DNA of 64,000 nucleotides from Xanthostigma xanthostigma (GCA_963575645.1 OY754476.1:1860001-1924000); one strand, 5' to 3'; counted from the first letter of the stretch, positions 37,901 to 48,556 are shown. Notes: generated by a model not told the origin, from the letters alone. Numbers and translations are program-made.

Positions 37901-39299
37901 CGATTTTAATTTCACTTTAAAAGTCAAAAACTTTTAATTCGAAATTAACATTGAAGTCAATTTTAGTAAAAAAACTTTTTAGCAAAGCTGTACATTTTTT
38001 CCACAAAATACATTTCCTGATAAAAATATCTTTTGTTTCATACAATCTCTGTTATTTCTGAAAACAATTTCAGTTCTGTTCAATCATTAAATTACATAGT
38101 AACTGTAAATGCTAGTGTATTTTTTACATTCAGTACTGATTTTTTTTTATTTATAGAATTGACATTCAAGTATAATAAACAAACAATAAATTTGTCTTTC
38201 GAAACAAAAATCGCTAATACTAAACGAAATAAAAAAGGTTTCTCAAGGTTACTACTTTTATGATTTTTTTCCAACAAGGATACAAAACGAGTTTATAGAC
38301 TATTGACAGGAACTTTTCCAACAGTCAATGTACTTTTATGCTGCATTTCTTAGTTACAAAAAATTATTGCATTCGATAAATATTCGTCTATGAGGCATAT
38401 TAGAAATAAATATAAAGAACTAATATTATGGAGGGAAATTAACTGACAACTTTAATTAAACTACTAAAAAACTGTACCTGTTCCAATCTACACAATCGAT
38501 AAAAATATCCCTAAATATCACATTTTTCATTGATATTTTTGTATTAGTATTAAATATCTGTAATTTTTCAATTAGAATTACAAAATTATATTTTATATCA
38601 AAATCAATGAGTACATTTAAAACTTGCATCGGTGAGTAAAAATGAAATTTTTCTTTAAATTATTTTGTTGATATGGAAAACAAATAATACAAAATAAACA
38701 GATCACAAATTTTTTAGAGAAATAATTTGTAAAATTTAACTGTAAACACAACAAAATAACACAAACACAAGAGATTCTACCGTTTCATTTATTTAGATCT
38801 TTAAAATCAATGTCGATTCCGTAGTAGTCCCATGTCAAAAAAAAAAAAAAAATAAAAATACGAAAGTGAAACAATTTTCTCTGTCATCTCATAATATTAC
38901 AACAGCATACTGATTATTTTTATAAGACACTCTAGGAGATATTTTCCCTGATTTATTATCAATTTTTATCAACTCTTTTCGAATTTTAAACCGAACGAAT
39001 CAAAACATAAATGTAAAGTAAATATTACCTTCTTTTTATAAAAAAATGGAAATATTTCGTTGTGTCAACAGAATCTTACTTACCTTAGACTACTATAATA
39101 CACATAAAAAAGAAAATCGTTTCTAGAAATATACAACAAAAATGAAAAAATTCTACTCGGAGATCATTAAAGAAGCAAAATGTTTTTAATGATTATAAAA
39201 ATGGGCGAAGTGGGATGACAAATGCAAGCAGTTAGTTGCAGCTAGTATGAATCAAAACAGACAAGAGAAATAGAAGACAGCTATATCTGAGACAAGAAG
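34929..39299. other. Very AT-rich tract downstream of neuroglian, possibly including its 3' UTR
   Basis: No coding exon was recognised on either strand. Many minus-strand AATAAA-like signals occur, so the 3' UTR end of Nrg cannot be placed. A CpG-rich island at 36700-37010 with repeated GCGATTG/GCGATC motifs stands out, but the 92-codon frame across it has no domain. Confidence 0.5.
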
Positions 39300-39424
39300 C
39301 TACACATAAGTGGCCATTGCATTGGCATGAGCAGTCGCCGTCGCACCAGGAGATCCACCCACGGTCCCCTTCATATTACCTGGTACGTACTGACCAATAA
39401 ACGAACCATCTTCTGTGAAACGAC
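39300..39424 (-). CDS. Nrg: Nrg alternative last exon, distal (neuronal-type tail)
   Basis: Joined to exon 9 it reads GRFTEDGSFIGQYVPGNMKG and ends in MATYV then TAG. It matches the start and the TYV end of the Drosophila long (Nrg180-type) tail but lacks the long alanine/glycine-rich insert. FIGQY is retained. The protein is 1270 residues. The acceptor is TTTGTAG. Confidence 0.9.
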
Positions 39425-42400
39425 CTACAAAATAAGGAGAAAAAATACGTAAGGACGAGTTTTTTTAATGTATCCGCGAGACAGTTCTCTAGTTCCGAAT
39501 GTTTGTGATTTACCCGATAAAATATAGACGCTCGACAGAATAAGTTTATTTACTCTACAAAAAAAGGCAATAAGAATTATTTGCAACGCAAAGCCACACG
39601 ACAGTTGTAAGCCATTGTTTTATTCATTTAAATATTTTAACCTTACCAGCTCAGTATATTTATAACTGTTTGATTTTTGTTAACAAATATTTAGAGAAAT
39701 TTAATAATCATACGTCCCTGCACCAGACACCAGTACAATACAAGAAAAAAAGAACATCTTGTCATTCCTTTGTTTCTAACAAAATAAAATTGGTTGTCTG
39801 TAAAGTCGGTTTACGGATGATAGTTTTACGTGATAACGTATTCCGCTCGAATATCATATTTAATAATACATAACCTAAATTTTAGTAGCTGTCAAACTAT
39901 ATTTTTACCGACTCTTTATCGTTTATACTGCGCTCTCGCTTGCACGCACAGGGTCAGGCGGAACGTTACACTTTTTCGTGCGTGCAGCTGGTGTTTCATC
40001 AATTTATAAGACGTTATCACGTCAAAAACTTAATCCGCCATATTGGATTTAGAGTGACGTCACTTTATTTTTCGAGTTATTCTCAGCAAGCCCTTTCATT
40101 TGATACCCATATTGTAGGAAAGCATAATAAAATTAGTCCGCCATATTGGATGTAGAGTGACGTCACACAGCTAACCATGCATTGTCATTCAAACTAAACG
40201 TGTATACAAATTTTCATCTCAATCGGTTGATGATATCTGCTTCAAAATTACCGAAGACATTCTAGTCGCTCACTTAGTAATGTTAGGAACGTTACACTTT
40301 TTCGTGCATGCAGCCGGTGTTTCATCTTTTTATTTTGACGTGATTCATCAATTTATAAGACGTTATCACGTCAAAAATTCAACTTTTGGTCCTAATTACT
40401 TAGGTTTACAATTTTTTAACAAACTGTCTTTGGCCACTAGAAGCCTGGCTCTCAACATGTTTAAAAAAATTATTTATAAATATTTGATTAAGGAGTGCTT
40501 CTATAAGTACGAAGAATTTTTGGAGATGGAAAATGTACCCTAACATTGTATAGGTATATCTTTGTTTTTTCTCTTTTGACATGTTTTTAACATTACTATG
40601 TATAACTTAAACCAATAAATCTATCTATCTAAGTCACAAGCGTCTCGGGCTAAATTATAAAAATTACCACCTACATGTTCACTGTATTCGTGTCACAGAA
40701 ATAAAATTTTTGGGCAACATCGAAATTTATGAAATAAATAAAATAATAAAAAAAAACTCAAATACCTTTTGTAAAAAAATTTGTTTAGACTAGTGTAGCA
40801 AAACCTTGTGATGTAGTTTCACCTTGTTTACGCTGTCTACCGTATTGACCAATGAATGAGCCGTCTTCATTCATTCCTTCTAAATAATTAAAAATAAAAA
40901 AACAAACAAAAAATAAAACAAAGAAGAAAAACTAACAAAAAATTAAATTACGAAATTTTTTTTACCTGTATCACCTTCATTATATTCAGCCATTGAATCT
41001 GTATCACTTTCCGGTCCGGCTTTTGGTTCACTGCTCATTGAAGTTCGCCCGTGTGATTTATTGTCGAGTCTAAAAATATTATTAAATATAAAATAAATAT
41101 AGTTTAAAAAAAAAACTAAAAAACACGCTTTATATCGAACTAAAAAGTAAAAAATATTTTTTTTAAAATAAGCTTAAAACAATAATGAATAAAAAATACT
41201 AGTACTATTGTGAAAAAAGCGTGGGGCGCTCGATGTTCGAAAATGTGGAACAAAGCGCTCCACGCTTTTTTCACAATAATACTAGTATTTTTTATTCATT
41301 ATTGTTTTAAGCTTATTTTAAAAAAAATATTTTTTACTTTTTAGTTCGATATAAAGCGTGTTTTTTAGTTTTTTTTAAACTATATTTATTTTCCACTTTT
41401 TAGTTCGATTTATTGTCAAAAATTTGCCGAAAAAAGACATTTTTTTTTCGTCGTGGACGGGATTAGAACCCACGACCCGTGATTCCGAGAGTTGACGTCA
41501 GCGAAGACCCGTGCCTTAGACCGCACGGCTAACCACTGTAGTTACAGTGCTGGCATATTATACTACATTAATAAACCACTTGCTGTAATCCAAACGAAGG
41601 TTACAAACAAACATACATACATACAAACTTACAAGTGAAGTTAATATAAAGCGTGTAAAAAATCATCCGAGTGAAAAAAAAAACTAATGTTGTAATTCGT
41701 TACAAGCCTACAAAAAATCAGTAACTGATGAAAGAATACTTACGGTTGTGAATATTCATGGAAACCACCTTCGTCTGGATAATCATGGCGTCCGTTTGCT
41801 TGTTCTCTTTCGTGAACTGCATATTTTCCACCTCGATTACGTTTCACTATGCATACAATTATAAGTACAAGTAATAAAAATGCAATTGCCAGCATCATTC
41901 CGATAAACCAGCCGGCAGTCGCTACGTTTTCTTTAGGCCGAATTATAGGACCGTCAATTCCGTAAGTATCAAACTCTTGAACGGCACTTTCGGTGTAATG
42001 TCCGCCATCGACCGCGACAACTCGAAATTCATAAACTTCACTAGGAGTCAAACCTTTCACATCGATAAAGTCTTCATCCATTTCATGTGCAGTTTCTTCC
42101 CAGATCGTTGTGCCTTTTATCCTAAAACGGACAATTTGATTAGCGGACAAGACGAGATGTTGGATTGCGACATTTAAAGTATTAATAGACGATCGAACTT
42201 GGTACGAACCGGACAGCAGATATGGTCCGCTCCGTACCAAATCTGCTCGTCTAGACAGTAGTCTGCGTGTCCGCGCGGTTCGATGGTTTGCACATCGTAT
42301 TTGGTCCGGTTTGTACTTATATCCGTGCGTGTGTATACAAGTACGATTGAACTTGATACATATAACCGTATAACGACGTCATTGTAATTCAAAACGTTGT

Positions 42401-45400
42401 GCAACATGACAGAAATTTTGACAGATAAGTTATATTGTAACAGAGAAGCACGTAACAACGCTCTAGAAATTCTTCAGGAGTGTTATTCAAAATATGATCT
42501 TCGCTATCAAGCGATTTTATAAACTTCATATGACTAAATTCATCGCGATCTTTCAAATAGAATTTTGCCCACTCCTTTCTTTTCTTCCTTGTTGTTTGTG
42601 GCGGCATTAACGTTGCCGCTAGAACAATTGCAATTTTCGCGCGCTTAATCGGAGGTATGATGTTCACGACCTGTGTACACAAGGAGACTGACAGATTCGG
42701 TCGTCTGTTGCAACCAGCGAACTTGATCCGCCGTACCATGTCCGCTCCCGGCCCGTACCATGCTCGATCGTCTATTAATACTATTATTAAAATGTACTTA
42801 CTTGTATTTGACGTAGAAATGTGATCCGGATCTTCCTTCGAGGCTCGGTTTCCAAGTAACTCTGATGTTCGCTAAACCGTTTTCTGTAGGTATTCTATGT
42901 AAAATAAATTTAGGTTCGTCCGGTCTGCAATCGGGTTTATCCGTATTGCGATCAATAGGACAAAAGCCTTCCTTCCTGGTCTGCCTTTCGATGTAGTAAC
43001 TGAAAATAAATTAAATCAATGAAAATATTGTTCAAACATTTTTGTTCAACACACCGATCGCGAACAAACTTACCCCTCTCCCGGACCAGCTCGAGTTGTC
43101 GCGTGCACAGTTATTCTATATTTTGTATCTGGCTTTAAACCGGCCAGTTTAGCCTGAGTTTTTTTTGGGTCCTTGATTAAAGGTAGCCTTGGTAATTTTT
43201 CTCCGACCTGAGTACCCGTGACAGTTTGATAATAAATGTTATAACCAGTTAGAACGCCATTGGTCTGCAAAGGTTCTTTCCACACCAAAAATAAAGCAGA
43301 CGATCCCATCGGATAAGCTTCGAGATACGAAATTATGCCCGGAGCTACAAAATAAAATAAATATACAGAAGAGTTTAATTAAAAATATATTTATTATGTG
43401 AACAAAGATACTTACGTCCTTCCGGAGTATCAAAATTCAAAACTTCACTGACAGGGCCGGAAGATTTCCCATTAAAGACACGCACTTGGGCATGATTTTT
43501 GCTATTTGGGACAAGAGTAGAGACAAGAGCTCTTGTTGCATCTCCTTTTACATGTACTTCTTTCATATCTTCTTCGCCATCTCTATCTGACCATATCTGT
43601 ATTTTGTAACCCTTGAAATGTCCACGAACTGATTCAGGAGGTACTGGATCCCACTGAAACATGGCAGTTGTTGCGGAATGTGTCTGAGACAATGTAAAGT
43701 TGGTAGGAGCTTTCAGAGGTACATCTTCTCCAGAATAACCGATAACTTCCTTGGGTGTAACATCTGCTTCTCCTATTTCATTAACAGCTACGACTTTGAT
43801 AACGTATTCTTGGAAGGTAGGTTGATCATTAATAACCAATTTATGTGTCGTCCATTCATTTATTTCGTCCGTGTTCCATTGTTCTCCTGGAATATTTCTC
43901 TTCCAGGAAACTCGATATCTGAAACGAGGGGCATTGTGTTCTATTTCAGGCATAACGGTCCACGTTATGACAAGATTGTGGGGATCGTCTCCTTTGCCCT
44001 CGACATTATCAGGATTCTTGTGAGGAACTTCCGGTTGTGTAGTACAAATTTTCGAGTGCGAACTCGGTAAAGACGGTCCAATTTTGTTATACGCTATCAC
44101 GCGGAATGTGTAATTGGCCCACGGACTCACTTCTACCGTGTACGCAGTATCTGTTGCGGGAACAGAATCGAAAGCCGCTTCCCAAGTATCGGGCGTAAAA
44201 CTAGTATTATACTGAATCGTGTATCGTAAAATTGGAGCGCGATTGTCTCCCATCGGTTGCCACTGAATTTTGGCGTTGTGTTCATTACAATTAAGACCGA
44301 CTAGCTTCGGTGGATTTGGGACATCTGAAAATGAAGAATCGGTTAGAAATACTGTTGGCATTTCATTAGTAGTTATTTAACAAACTTAAACTAACCTTGA
44401 ACAGTTAGGGTAGCTTGAGCAGTAGCTTCATCTAATTGAGTCCTGGCTACGCAAGTATACACGCCGGAATCTAATTCAGTAGTTTTACTGATTGTCAACG
44501 AAGAATCCGTGTATCTAACAAAACGAGCTTCGGTCTCAAAATCTATCGGTTGGCCGTTGCTCAACCAATCTATTTCAAGATTCAAAGTCGTATCGGCCAC
44601 CGCATTGCATCGGAAAGTAGCCTGTGATCCGGCGGCTACTTCATAGTCTTCCGGTGCGTCGGTAATACTCGTGTGCTCTTTGATGGTTAGTTCTGCGGAG
44701 GCTTTCACAGAATTGAATTTATTCTCAGCATGGCAAGTATAGGTGCCTCCGTCACTGAATGTAACTTCTCGAATTTCAAGATCTCCACTTTCAAGAATAT
44801 TATATCTTCCTCCTGTAAGTTCATTTCCATTTTTTTCCCATTTAACTTGCGGTTTTGGGGCTCCAAATACACGACATGTTAGCGTAACAGTTCTCTGATC
44901 CACTGTAGAAACATCACTTGGCGGTTCGGTTATTTCGGGTGCCAAAGCTAAAGAAAAATAATTTAGAAATCAGTTTTTAATGATTTCATTTATTACAAGA
45001 AAAACAGTTGTGTGGTTTTAAGAAACCACGACGCAAGTGAAACTTTTATTGGATTGTAGACACTTATCCATCACGATTAATTATAAACAAGAATATTCAC
45101 ATGAATACACGAATAAAAACATGTAAACACTGTACAGCACTTGCCCGCATGACAGACTGACTATGTGTTATACATACTACACGGTCAACTGATGCTAACC
45201 ATGGGCGCCGCCATATTGGCCTTGGCTGCTCTACCGAGCGCCTACTCCGAGCGCCTTTCACTTTACCCCTACTCCGCGGCCGCCTGTAATGCGACATGCA
45301 ACATACGGCCAGAAAAATTCGGGGCGATAGAATAAAAGTTTCACTTTAATAAAACGCGAAAAGAATCGTAATTTAATCGTTGGTATTTCAGGTGTGTGGG

Positions 45401-48338
45401 TGTTTAACAAGAGTAACTTTATGAATGATATTTGTAGGAGACAATGATTACATACTGTCACACTGTGTTGACATAATAGCTTTATTAACAAGCACTAATG
45501 ATTTTTAAATAAGTAATGGAAAAAATATTCACAGCTGTATATTTATTTAAATTGATTAAATGTAATAACTTTTACATACACAAATAACGTTTAATTCTAT
45601 TAAGCGTTCAGAAAAAAAATGGTTAAGTTTGTTGTATTTAGTGATGTGCCGGATCGTTAAAAATGTATATCCGCGGATACGGATCTGAATACGGATTTTT
45701 GGTTTCAAGATCCACGGATACGGATACGGTTTCTTAACTTTCTTAGAATACGCGGCGGTAAATATTGCACATCGACCTTTGGAAAGAGACTATCTGTTAT
45801 GGGAAAAAGTTATTGACCTCTTTAAGCGTTAACTCTCATAACAGATTGTCTCTTTCCAAAGATCGATGTGCAATATCTCATTATAAAGATAGTTGATTTA
45901 GTACCTTTGAGTTATGTACTATTAGTAGGTATGGTACTCACTACGATAAATGTTTGCAATATAAAGGTGCCAAATACGATTTAAAAAAATAAAAAATAAT
46001 CTGAATGGAATTTAACAAGTTTTAATTATTACCTAATCACCTATATATAAAATTTAATCTATGAATTGAAAATTAATAAGGTAAAAGATCCGCCAAAAAC
46101 TAACGGATACGGATCTTTCTTCTCCCTTGGATATCCGCGGATACGGATATTCCGCACATCACTAGTTGTATTACAGATATACTACGCGCCACGGATCTAA
46201 AAGGTTCGGAAAGTAGTCACAAACAGCGTCGCACGGAACGTGCGCTTTTCGGTGATCGCCCGTTGCCTTTGTCACTTGTCGCTTTCCTGCTTTAAAGTAC
46301 AGTCGAGTACGCTATTGTCAAGTTGTTATTGTTATTTTAGTTTTGTTGAGTTGCGAGTTTGTAGTACAAGCGCAAGCCCGCATTCACATCTAACTTCCGA
46401 CCTTTTAGATTCGTGGCGCGTATTATACCTATATTAAACAGGATAAAATACACCGATTGAGTGAATTTTGTTTAACAAAAGCATTAATAATTTTTGTACT
46501 TACCTAATACATTCAGATATACGTCTTTGTATACATAGCCAAGCGAATTTGTGGCATTGCAACCGTAATTTCCTGTATCGGTTTTAACCAGTCTTTCAAT
46601 ACGAATACTATTCGACACAATTTTACGTCGTGGGTTAGGTGGAGCTTCGTCGATAGGTTTGCCATTATGAATCCATTTGATCTGAGGTTCTGGCACGCCG
46701 GACGCCGTGCATCGAAATTCAACGTTTTCATCTTCGGCAGCGTTAATAATTTCTGGTTCGATCAAGAAATACGGTACGGCTAATACTTTCAGATCTATTG
46801 AATAAGACTTTGCCTCTCCAACCCCATTACTAGAATCGCAGGTGTACGTGCCTTCATCTTCAAACATAACATGCTTTATTATAAGCGACTTTCCGTAGTT
46901 TCCTTGTGTTAAACGATCCGACGACTGTACCGGATTACCGTTCTTTTGCCAAACAACTTGTGGAAGTGGCCTACAAATAAACGCTTTAGTATTTAACTAA
47001 ATATTTTTTATTACTCATGCGGGAAAAGTGGTATGTTTACGCACGCTGTTACGGTTGAAAAGTAGCAATTTTTATTTGCGTGCGGAAACTTTATTTGTCG
47101 CACTGAAATTATTGTTTGCCGCACGCAAATTCAAAGTTACCATAATTACCAATACAATAACAATTTTAACTGAATTGTCAACTTTTTAATGATTTAATTT
47201 TAATTTTTATTACTTCTAATTTCTTTTTTTAATTCGTAATAAAATTTTAATTCAAATTTAATTTAATTCGTAATAAAAAATAGTATGTGCAACTCGTGCG
47301 GCATTGTCGCACTAGTTGCACAATATACTATTAATGAGTTATTTGATCGAATGATAAATATTTAAAGTGTGTCCAGTTCCATGAGATTTTTTCGGTATGG
47401 CAGAAACTAAACAATAATTAAACATTTTATATGAGAATTGAGACACAATAAAAACAACTTACGTTCCGCCATAAATACAAAACAGCTCGACTTTTTTTCC
47501 TCGTAACGCTATTTCATTTTTCCTAGTAACGTATTGCTGTTTGGGAGCGTGTCTATTTTGTGATGGTGAAATTCCTGTGGGTACCACGTTCAGTAAAACT
47601 CGGTTTCCCAATTTATATTCATTTCTGAATACAGATGTAGCTGCACAGGCGTACATAAAGGAATCACTGGAATCGCCTCTGGTGACATTAGAAAACCATA
47701 AATTTCCTTCCGGATCCAATGTCATACGAGAATTATTTATAGATTTTATTCCACCGTCCGTATTTTGAATAAGCCAATAAACGTTTGGCTTTGGCCAACC
47801 GTCTGGTGGCTGACATGTTAATTTAAACGGTTCACCTTCTTGCACTTCAATAGATAACGGTGGAGAATCTTTGAACGAATTCAATTCAGCTTTACGAACA
47901 AACACACTGTTAGATGTTGCTGTACCCCACTCATTATAAGCAAAACATTGGTATTGGCCCAAATCTTCATTGCGAGGCGATGTTATGACAAGTGTACCTC
48001 TACCGGGTTGCTGTGAAATTCTATCATCGTATGCTTGCCAATCGAATGGCTTTCCGTTTTTAATCCATTTGTATTTTGGAGCCGGTTCACCTTCTGCTTC
48101 GCATTCGATTATGAAGGGTTTGTCATTTTCACTTTTTAAACTTTTTACTTGAAACAACAATTCATCCGTGGGAGGCTGCTTTACGATCCGTGGAGGAGAT
48201 TGAACTAAATACGAAAAAAATGTTACAGTAGGAACAATAGCACACCTTTGAAAAAATGTTCAAGTACTTACTCAACGCCAAATTTTCTATAATGCAAATT
48301 AATAAAATCAGTAGGCTAATTTTTTGTCTGACCGTCAT
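39300..48338 (-). CDS. Nrg: Neuroglian (L1-CAM family cell adhesion receptor), complete coding region with alternative 3' exons
   Basis: Homophilic neural adhesion receptor of the L1/neuroglian family, a type I membrane protein that links to ankyrin and the spectrin cytoskeleton. Coding exons in transcript order: 48338-48272, 48204-47463, 46970-46504, 44947-44396, 44324-43416, 43344-43074, 42999-42802, 42121-41744, 41069-40966, then either 40879-40785 or 39424-39300. All introns are GT-AG and phases match throughout. The sums are 3783 and 3813 nt, giving 1260 or 1270 residues, close to the usual size of insect neuroglian. Domains: signal peptide (about 1-22), six Ig domains (to about 609), five FN3 domains (about 610-1125), transmembrane helix (about 1138-1160), and a tail with the FIGQY ankyrin-binding motif. 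The start is the first ATG before a hydrophobic leader. UTR exons and the promoter were not resolved. Identification rests on recalled similarity to Drosophila neuroglian along the whole length. Confidence 0.95.
39536..40627 (+). pseudogene. Degenerate non-LTR retrotransposon (LINE) 3' end in the Nrg terminal intron
   Basis: Two frame-broken pieces resemble the end of a LINE ORF2. The first reads RISLFTLQKKAIRIICNAKP and, after a frameshift, FVNKYLEKFNNHTSL. The second reads GPNYLGLQFFNKLSLATRSL and KKIIYKYLIKECFYKYEEFL. It ends near AATAAATCTATCTATC. A repeat of about 70 bp (39957-40028 and 40288-40378) and TGACGTCACT-rich sequence separate the pieces, probably later insertions. Confidence 0.65.
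40785..40879 (-). CDS. Nrg: Nrg alternative last exon, proximal (short, epithelial-type tail)
   Basis: Joined to exon 9 it reads EGMNEDGSFIGQYGRQRKQG and ends in ATLV then TAA. In Drosophila the corresponding isoform has the same EGMNEDGSFIGQYGR start. The ankyrin-binding FIGQY motif is present. Unlike the Drosophila short tail as I recall it, this one ends in T-L-V, a class I PDZ-ligand pattern. The acceptor is ATTTAG. Splicing here gives a 1260-residue protein. Confidence 0.88.
40966..41069 (-). CDS. Nrg: Nrg exon 9: shared cytoplasmic tail
   Basis: About residues 1195-1229. It reads PLDNKSHGRTSMSSEPKAG, then ESDTDSMAEYNEGDT. The SDTDSMAEY block precedes the ankyrin-binding motif in neuroglian. 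The exon ends in phase 1 (G), which is completed by either alternative last exon. Confidence 0.93.
41090..41392. repeat. 300-bp near-perfect palindrome in Nrg intron 8
   Basis: Left arm 41090-41235 matches right arm to 41392 (CACGCTTTATATCGAAC and complement). The short loop is itself paired by AAGCGTGGGGCGCTC / GCGCTCCACGCTT. Probably a foldback MITE. Confidence 0.8.
41450..41536 (-). other. tRNA-like sequence (Ser/Leu-type) in Nrg intron
   Basis: On the minus strand: TTAGCCGTGCGGTCTAAGGC (A-box and D-arm-like) and GGGTTCTAATCCCGTC (B-box and T-arm), with a long variable region as in class II tRNAs. The acceptor stem is not clear. Likely a tRNA-derived repeat, not a functional gene. Confidence 0.5.
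41744..42121 (-). CDS. Nrg: Nrg exon 8: end of FN3-5, transmembrane helix, membrane-proximal tail
   Basis: About residues 1069-1194. It begins IKGTTIWEETAHEMDEDF and runs through GLTPSEVYEFRVVAVDG. The transmembrane segment is WFIGMMLAIAFLLLVLIIV, followed by the stop-transfer and FERM-binding-like stretch KRNRGGKYAVHEREQANG. It ends DEGGFHEYSQ, as in Drosophila neuroglian. The acceptor is TTTTAG at 42122-42123. Open sequence 5' of this acceptor on the minus strand is intron. Confidence 0.95.
42188..42772 (-). mobile_element. PIF/Harbinger-like insertion in Nrg intron 7
   Basis: Inverted ends GACGATCGAACTTGGTACG and GACGATCGAGCATGGTACG (read inward), flanked by TATTAATA on both sides. That palindrome prevents deciding between a 3-bp TTA/TAA and an 8-bp duplication. 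The minus strand encodes a transposase-like N-terminus. It lies 66 bp from the acceptor of the transmembrane exon. Confidence 0.7.
42389..42739 (-). pseudogene. Possible PIF/Harbinger transposase N-terminal fragment
   Basis: 116 codons; TTRKKRKEWAKFYLKDRDEF then FIKSLDSED resembles the KRRxWxxPWLxxRxExGxxxxLxxEL segment preceding HARBI1-like catalytic domains. No catalytic DDE region follows. Assignment is tentative. Confidence 0.45.
42802..42999 (-). CDS. Nrg: Nrg exon 7: end of FN3-4 and start of FN3-5
   Basis: About residues 1003-1068. It has no usable internal methionine and was found by splicing. The translation opens YYIERQTRKEGF, passes ENGLANIRVTWKPSLEGR and ends GSHFYVKYK. Acceptor is TTTTCAG. 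Donor is GTAAGTA, which leaves AA to be completed by G of the next exon. Confidence 0.92.
43074..43344 (-). CDS. Nrg: Nrg exon 6: FN3 domain 4
   Basis: About residues 913-1002. It contains the neuroglian-like strings PMGSSALFLVWKEP, NGVLTGYNIYYQ and LKPDTKYRITVHATTRAGPG. It ends in phase 2 (GG) before GTAAGT, and the next exon supplies the T that completes the glycine codon. Confidence 0.94.
43416..44324 (-). CDS. Nrg: Nrg exon 5: FN3 domains 1-3
   Basis: About residues 610-912. FN3-1 begins DVPNPPKLVGL and contains RYTIQYNTSFTPDTWEAAF. FN3-2 contains PEIEHNAPRFRYRVSWKR. FN3-3 contains APTNFTLSQ and VRGHFKGYKIQIWSDRDGEE. Each has the FN3 pattern of an early tryptophan and a late tyrosine. 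The exon is bounded by TTTTCAG and GTAAGT. An open antisense frame at 43678-44070 is a shadow of this exon. Confidence 0.95.
44396..44947 (-). CDS. Nrg: Nrg exon 4: Ig5 and Ig6
   Basis: About residues 426-609. Ig5 runs from EITEPPSDVSTVDQRTVTL to GTYTCHAENKFNSVKAS. Ig6 has ATFRCNAVADTTLNLEIDW and SGVYTCVARTQLDEATAQA. Both Ig cysteine pairs and the Y-x-C signature are present. The exon starts with two bases that complete an alanine codon with the previous exon. Donor is GTTAGT. Confidence 0.95.
45005..45346 (-). mobile_element. GC-rich TIR element, copy 2 (Nrg intron 3)
   Basis: Core 45035-45346 with perfect AAGTGAAACTTTTATT inverted ends and the GTGGTTTTAAGAAACCAC hairpin extension. A 66-codon frame is open on the minus strand. 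Confidence 0.75.
45639..46164. mobile_element. hAT-type MITE (TAGTGATGT ends), copy 2 (Nrg intron 3)
   Basis: Exact 8-bp duplication GTTGTATT. Ends TAGTGATGTGCCGGAT and its near-complement. Internal structure as in 27161-27706. Confidence 0.9.
46504..46970 (-). CDS. Nrg: Nrg exon 3: end of Ig3 and Ig4
   Basis: About residues 270-425. It begins PLPQVVWQKNG, continuing Ig3 (GTYTCDSSNGVG). Ig4 follows with VEFRCTASGVPEPQIKWIHN and the conserved GNYGCNATNSLGYVYKDVYL. The acceptor is TTTGTAG and the donor GTAAGT. The upstream part of this exon has no in-frame methionine, so it reaches beyond the first ATG seen in this frame. Confidence 0.95.
46971..47462. other. Nrg: Nrg intron 2
   Basis: Contains GCACGC-rich words near 47040-47120 and ends with GTTGCACAATATACTATTAAT, a string also found near 56612 in the alpha2-delta gene. 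No exon seen. Confidence 0.6.
47463..48204 (-). CDS. Nrg: Nrg exon 2: Ig domains 1-2 and start of Ig3
   Basis: About residues 23-269. It starts with QSPPRIVKQPPTDELLFQV, close to the mature N-terminus of neuroglian. Ig1 has its cysteines in IIECEAEGEP and GQYQCFAYNEWG. Ig2 has them in FKLTCQPPDGWPKP and FMYACAATSVF. Ig3 opens at LRGKKVELFCIYGGT. The family motif INNSRMTLDPEGNLWFSNVT is present. Donor is GTAAGT, acceptor TTTAG. Confidence 0.95.
48272..48338 (-). CDS. Nrg: Nrg coding exon 1: signal peptide
   Basis: The sequence reads MTVRQKISLLILLICIIENL, a short basic start followed by a hydrophobic leader, which is a typical secretory signal. The donor is GTAAGT, ending in phase 1. An AG just upstream of the ATG (near 48344) could be the acceptor of a 5' UTR intron; this is an inference. 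Confidence 0.85.
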
Positions 48339-48556
48339 TGTTGCCTATTAAAATCAACACATCAATCTAAAACAAAACCAAAAACACAAAATTAGCATAA
48401 TACTAATTCGTTTCTTTTTTAATAACCAAATAGTGACTATGCCTTAACGAAATTTCATGTGACGGTTTTCTAGCCGATTTAATAATTATTTTAAAAGTCT
48501 CACAGTTTAGCTCATCAAGTAAGGTAGCAAAATAGTAAACATTCATCACTAATCAT

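Noticed and set aside
42174-42240. Extension of the neuroglian transmembrane exon frame upstream to an apparent ATG
   Set aside because: Phase and protein similarity place the acceptor at 42122-42123. The upstream part is intron and transposon sequence.
43678-44070. 130-codon plus-strand frame
   Set aside because: It lies antisense to neuroglian exon 5, whose minus-strand translation is unmistakable. It is a shadow frame.
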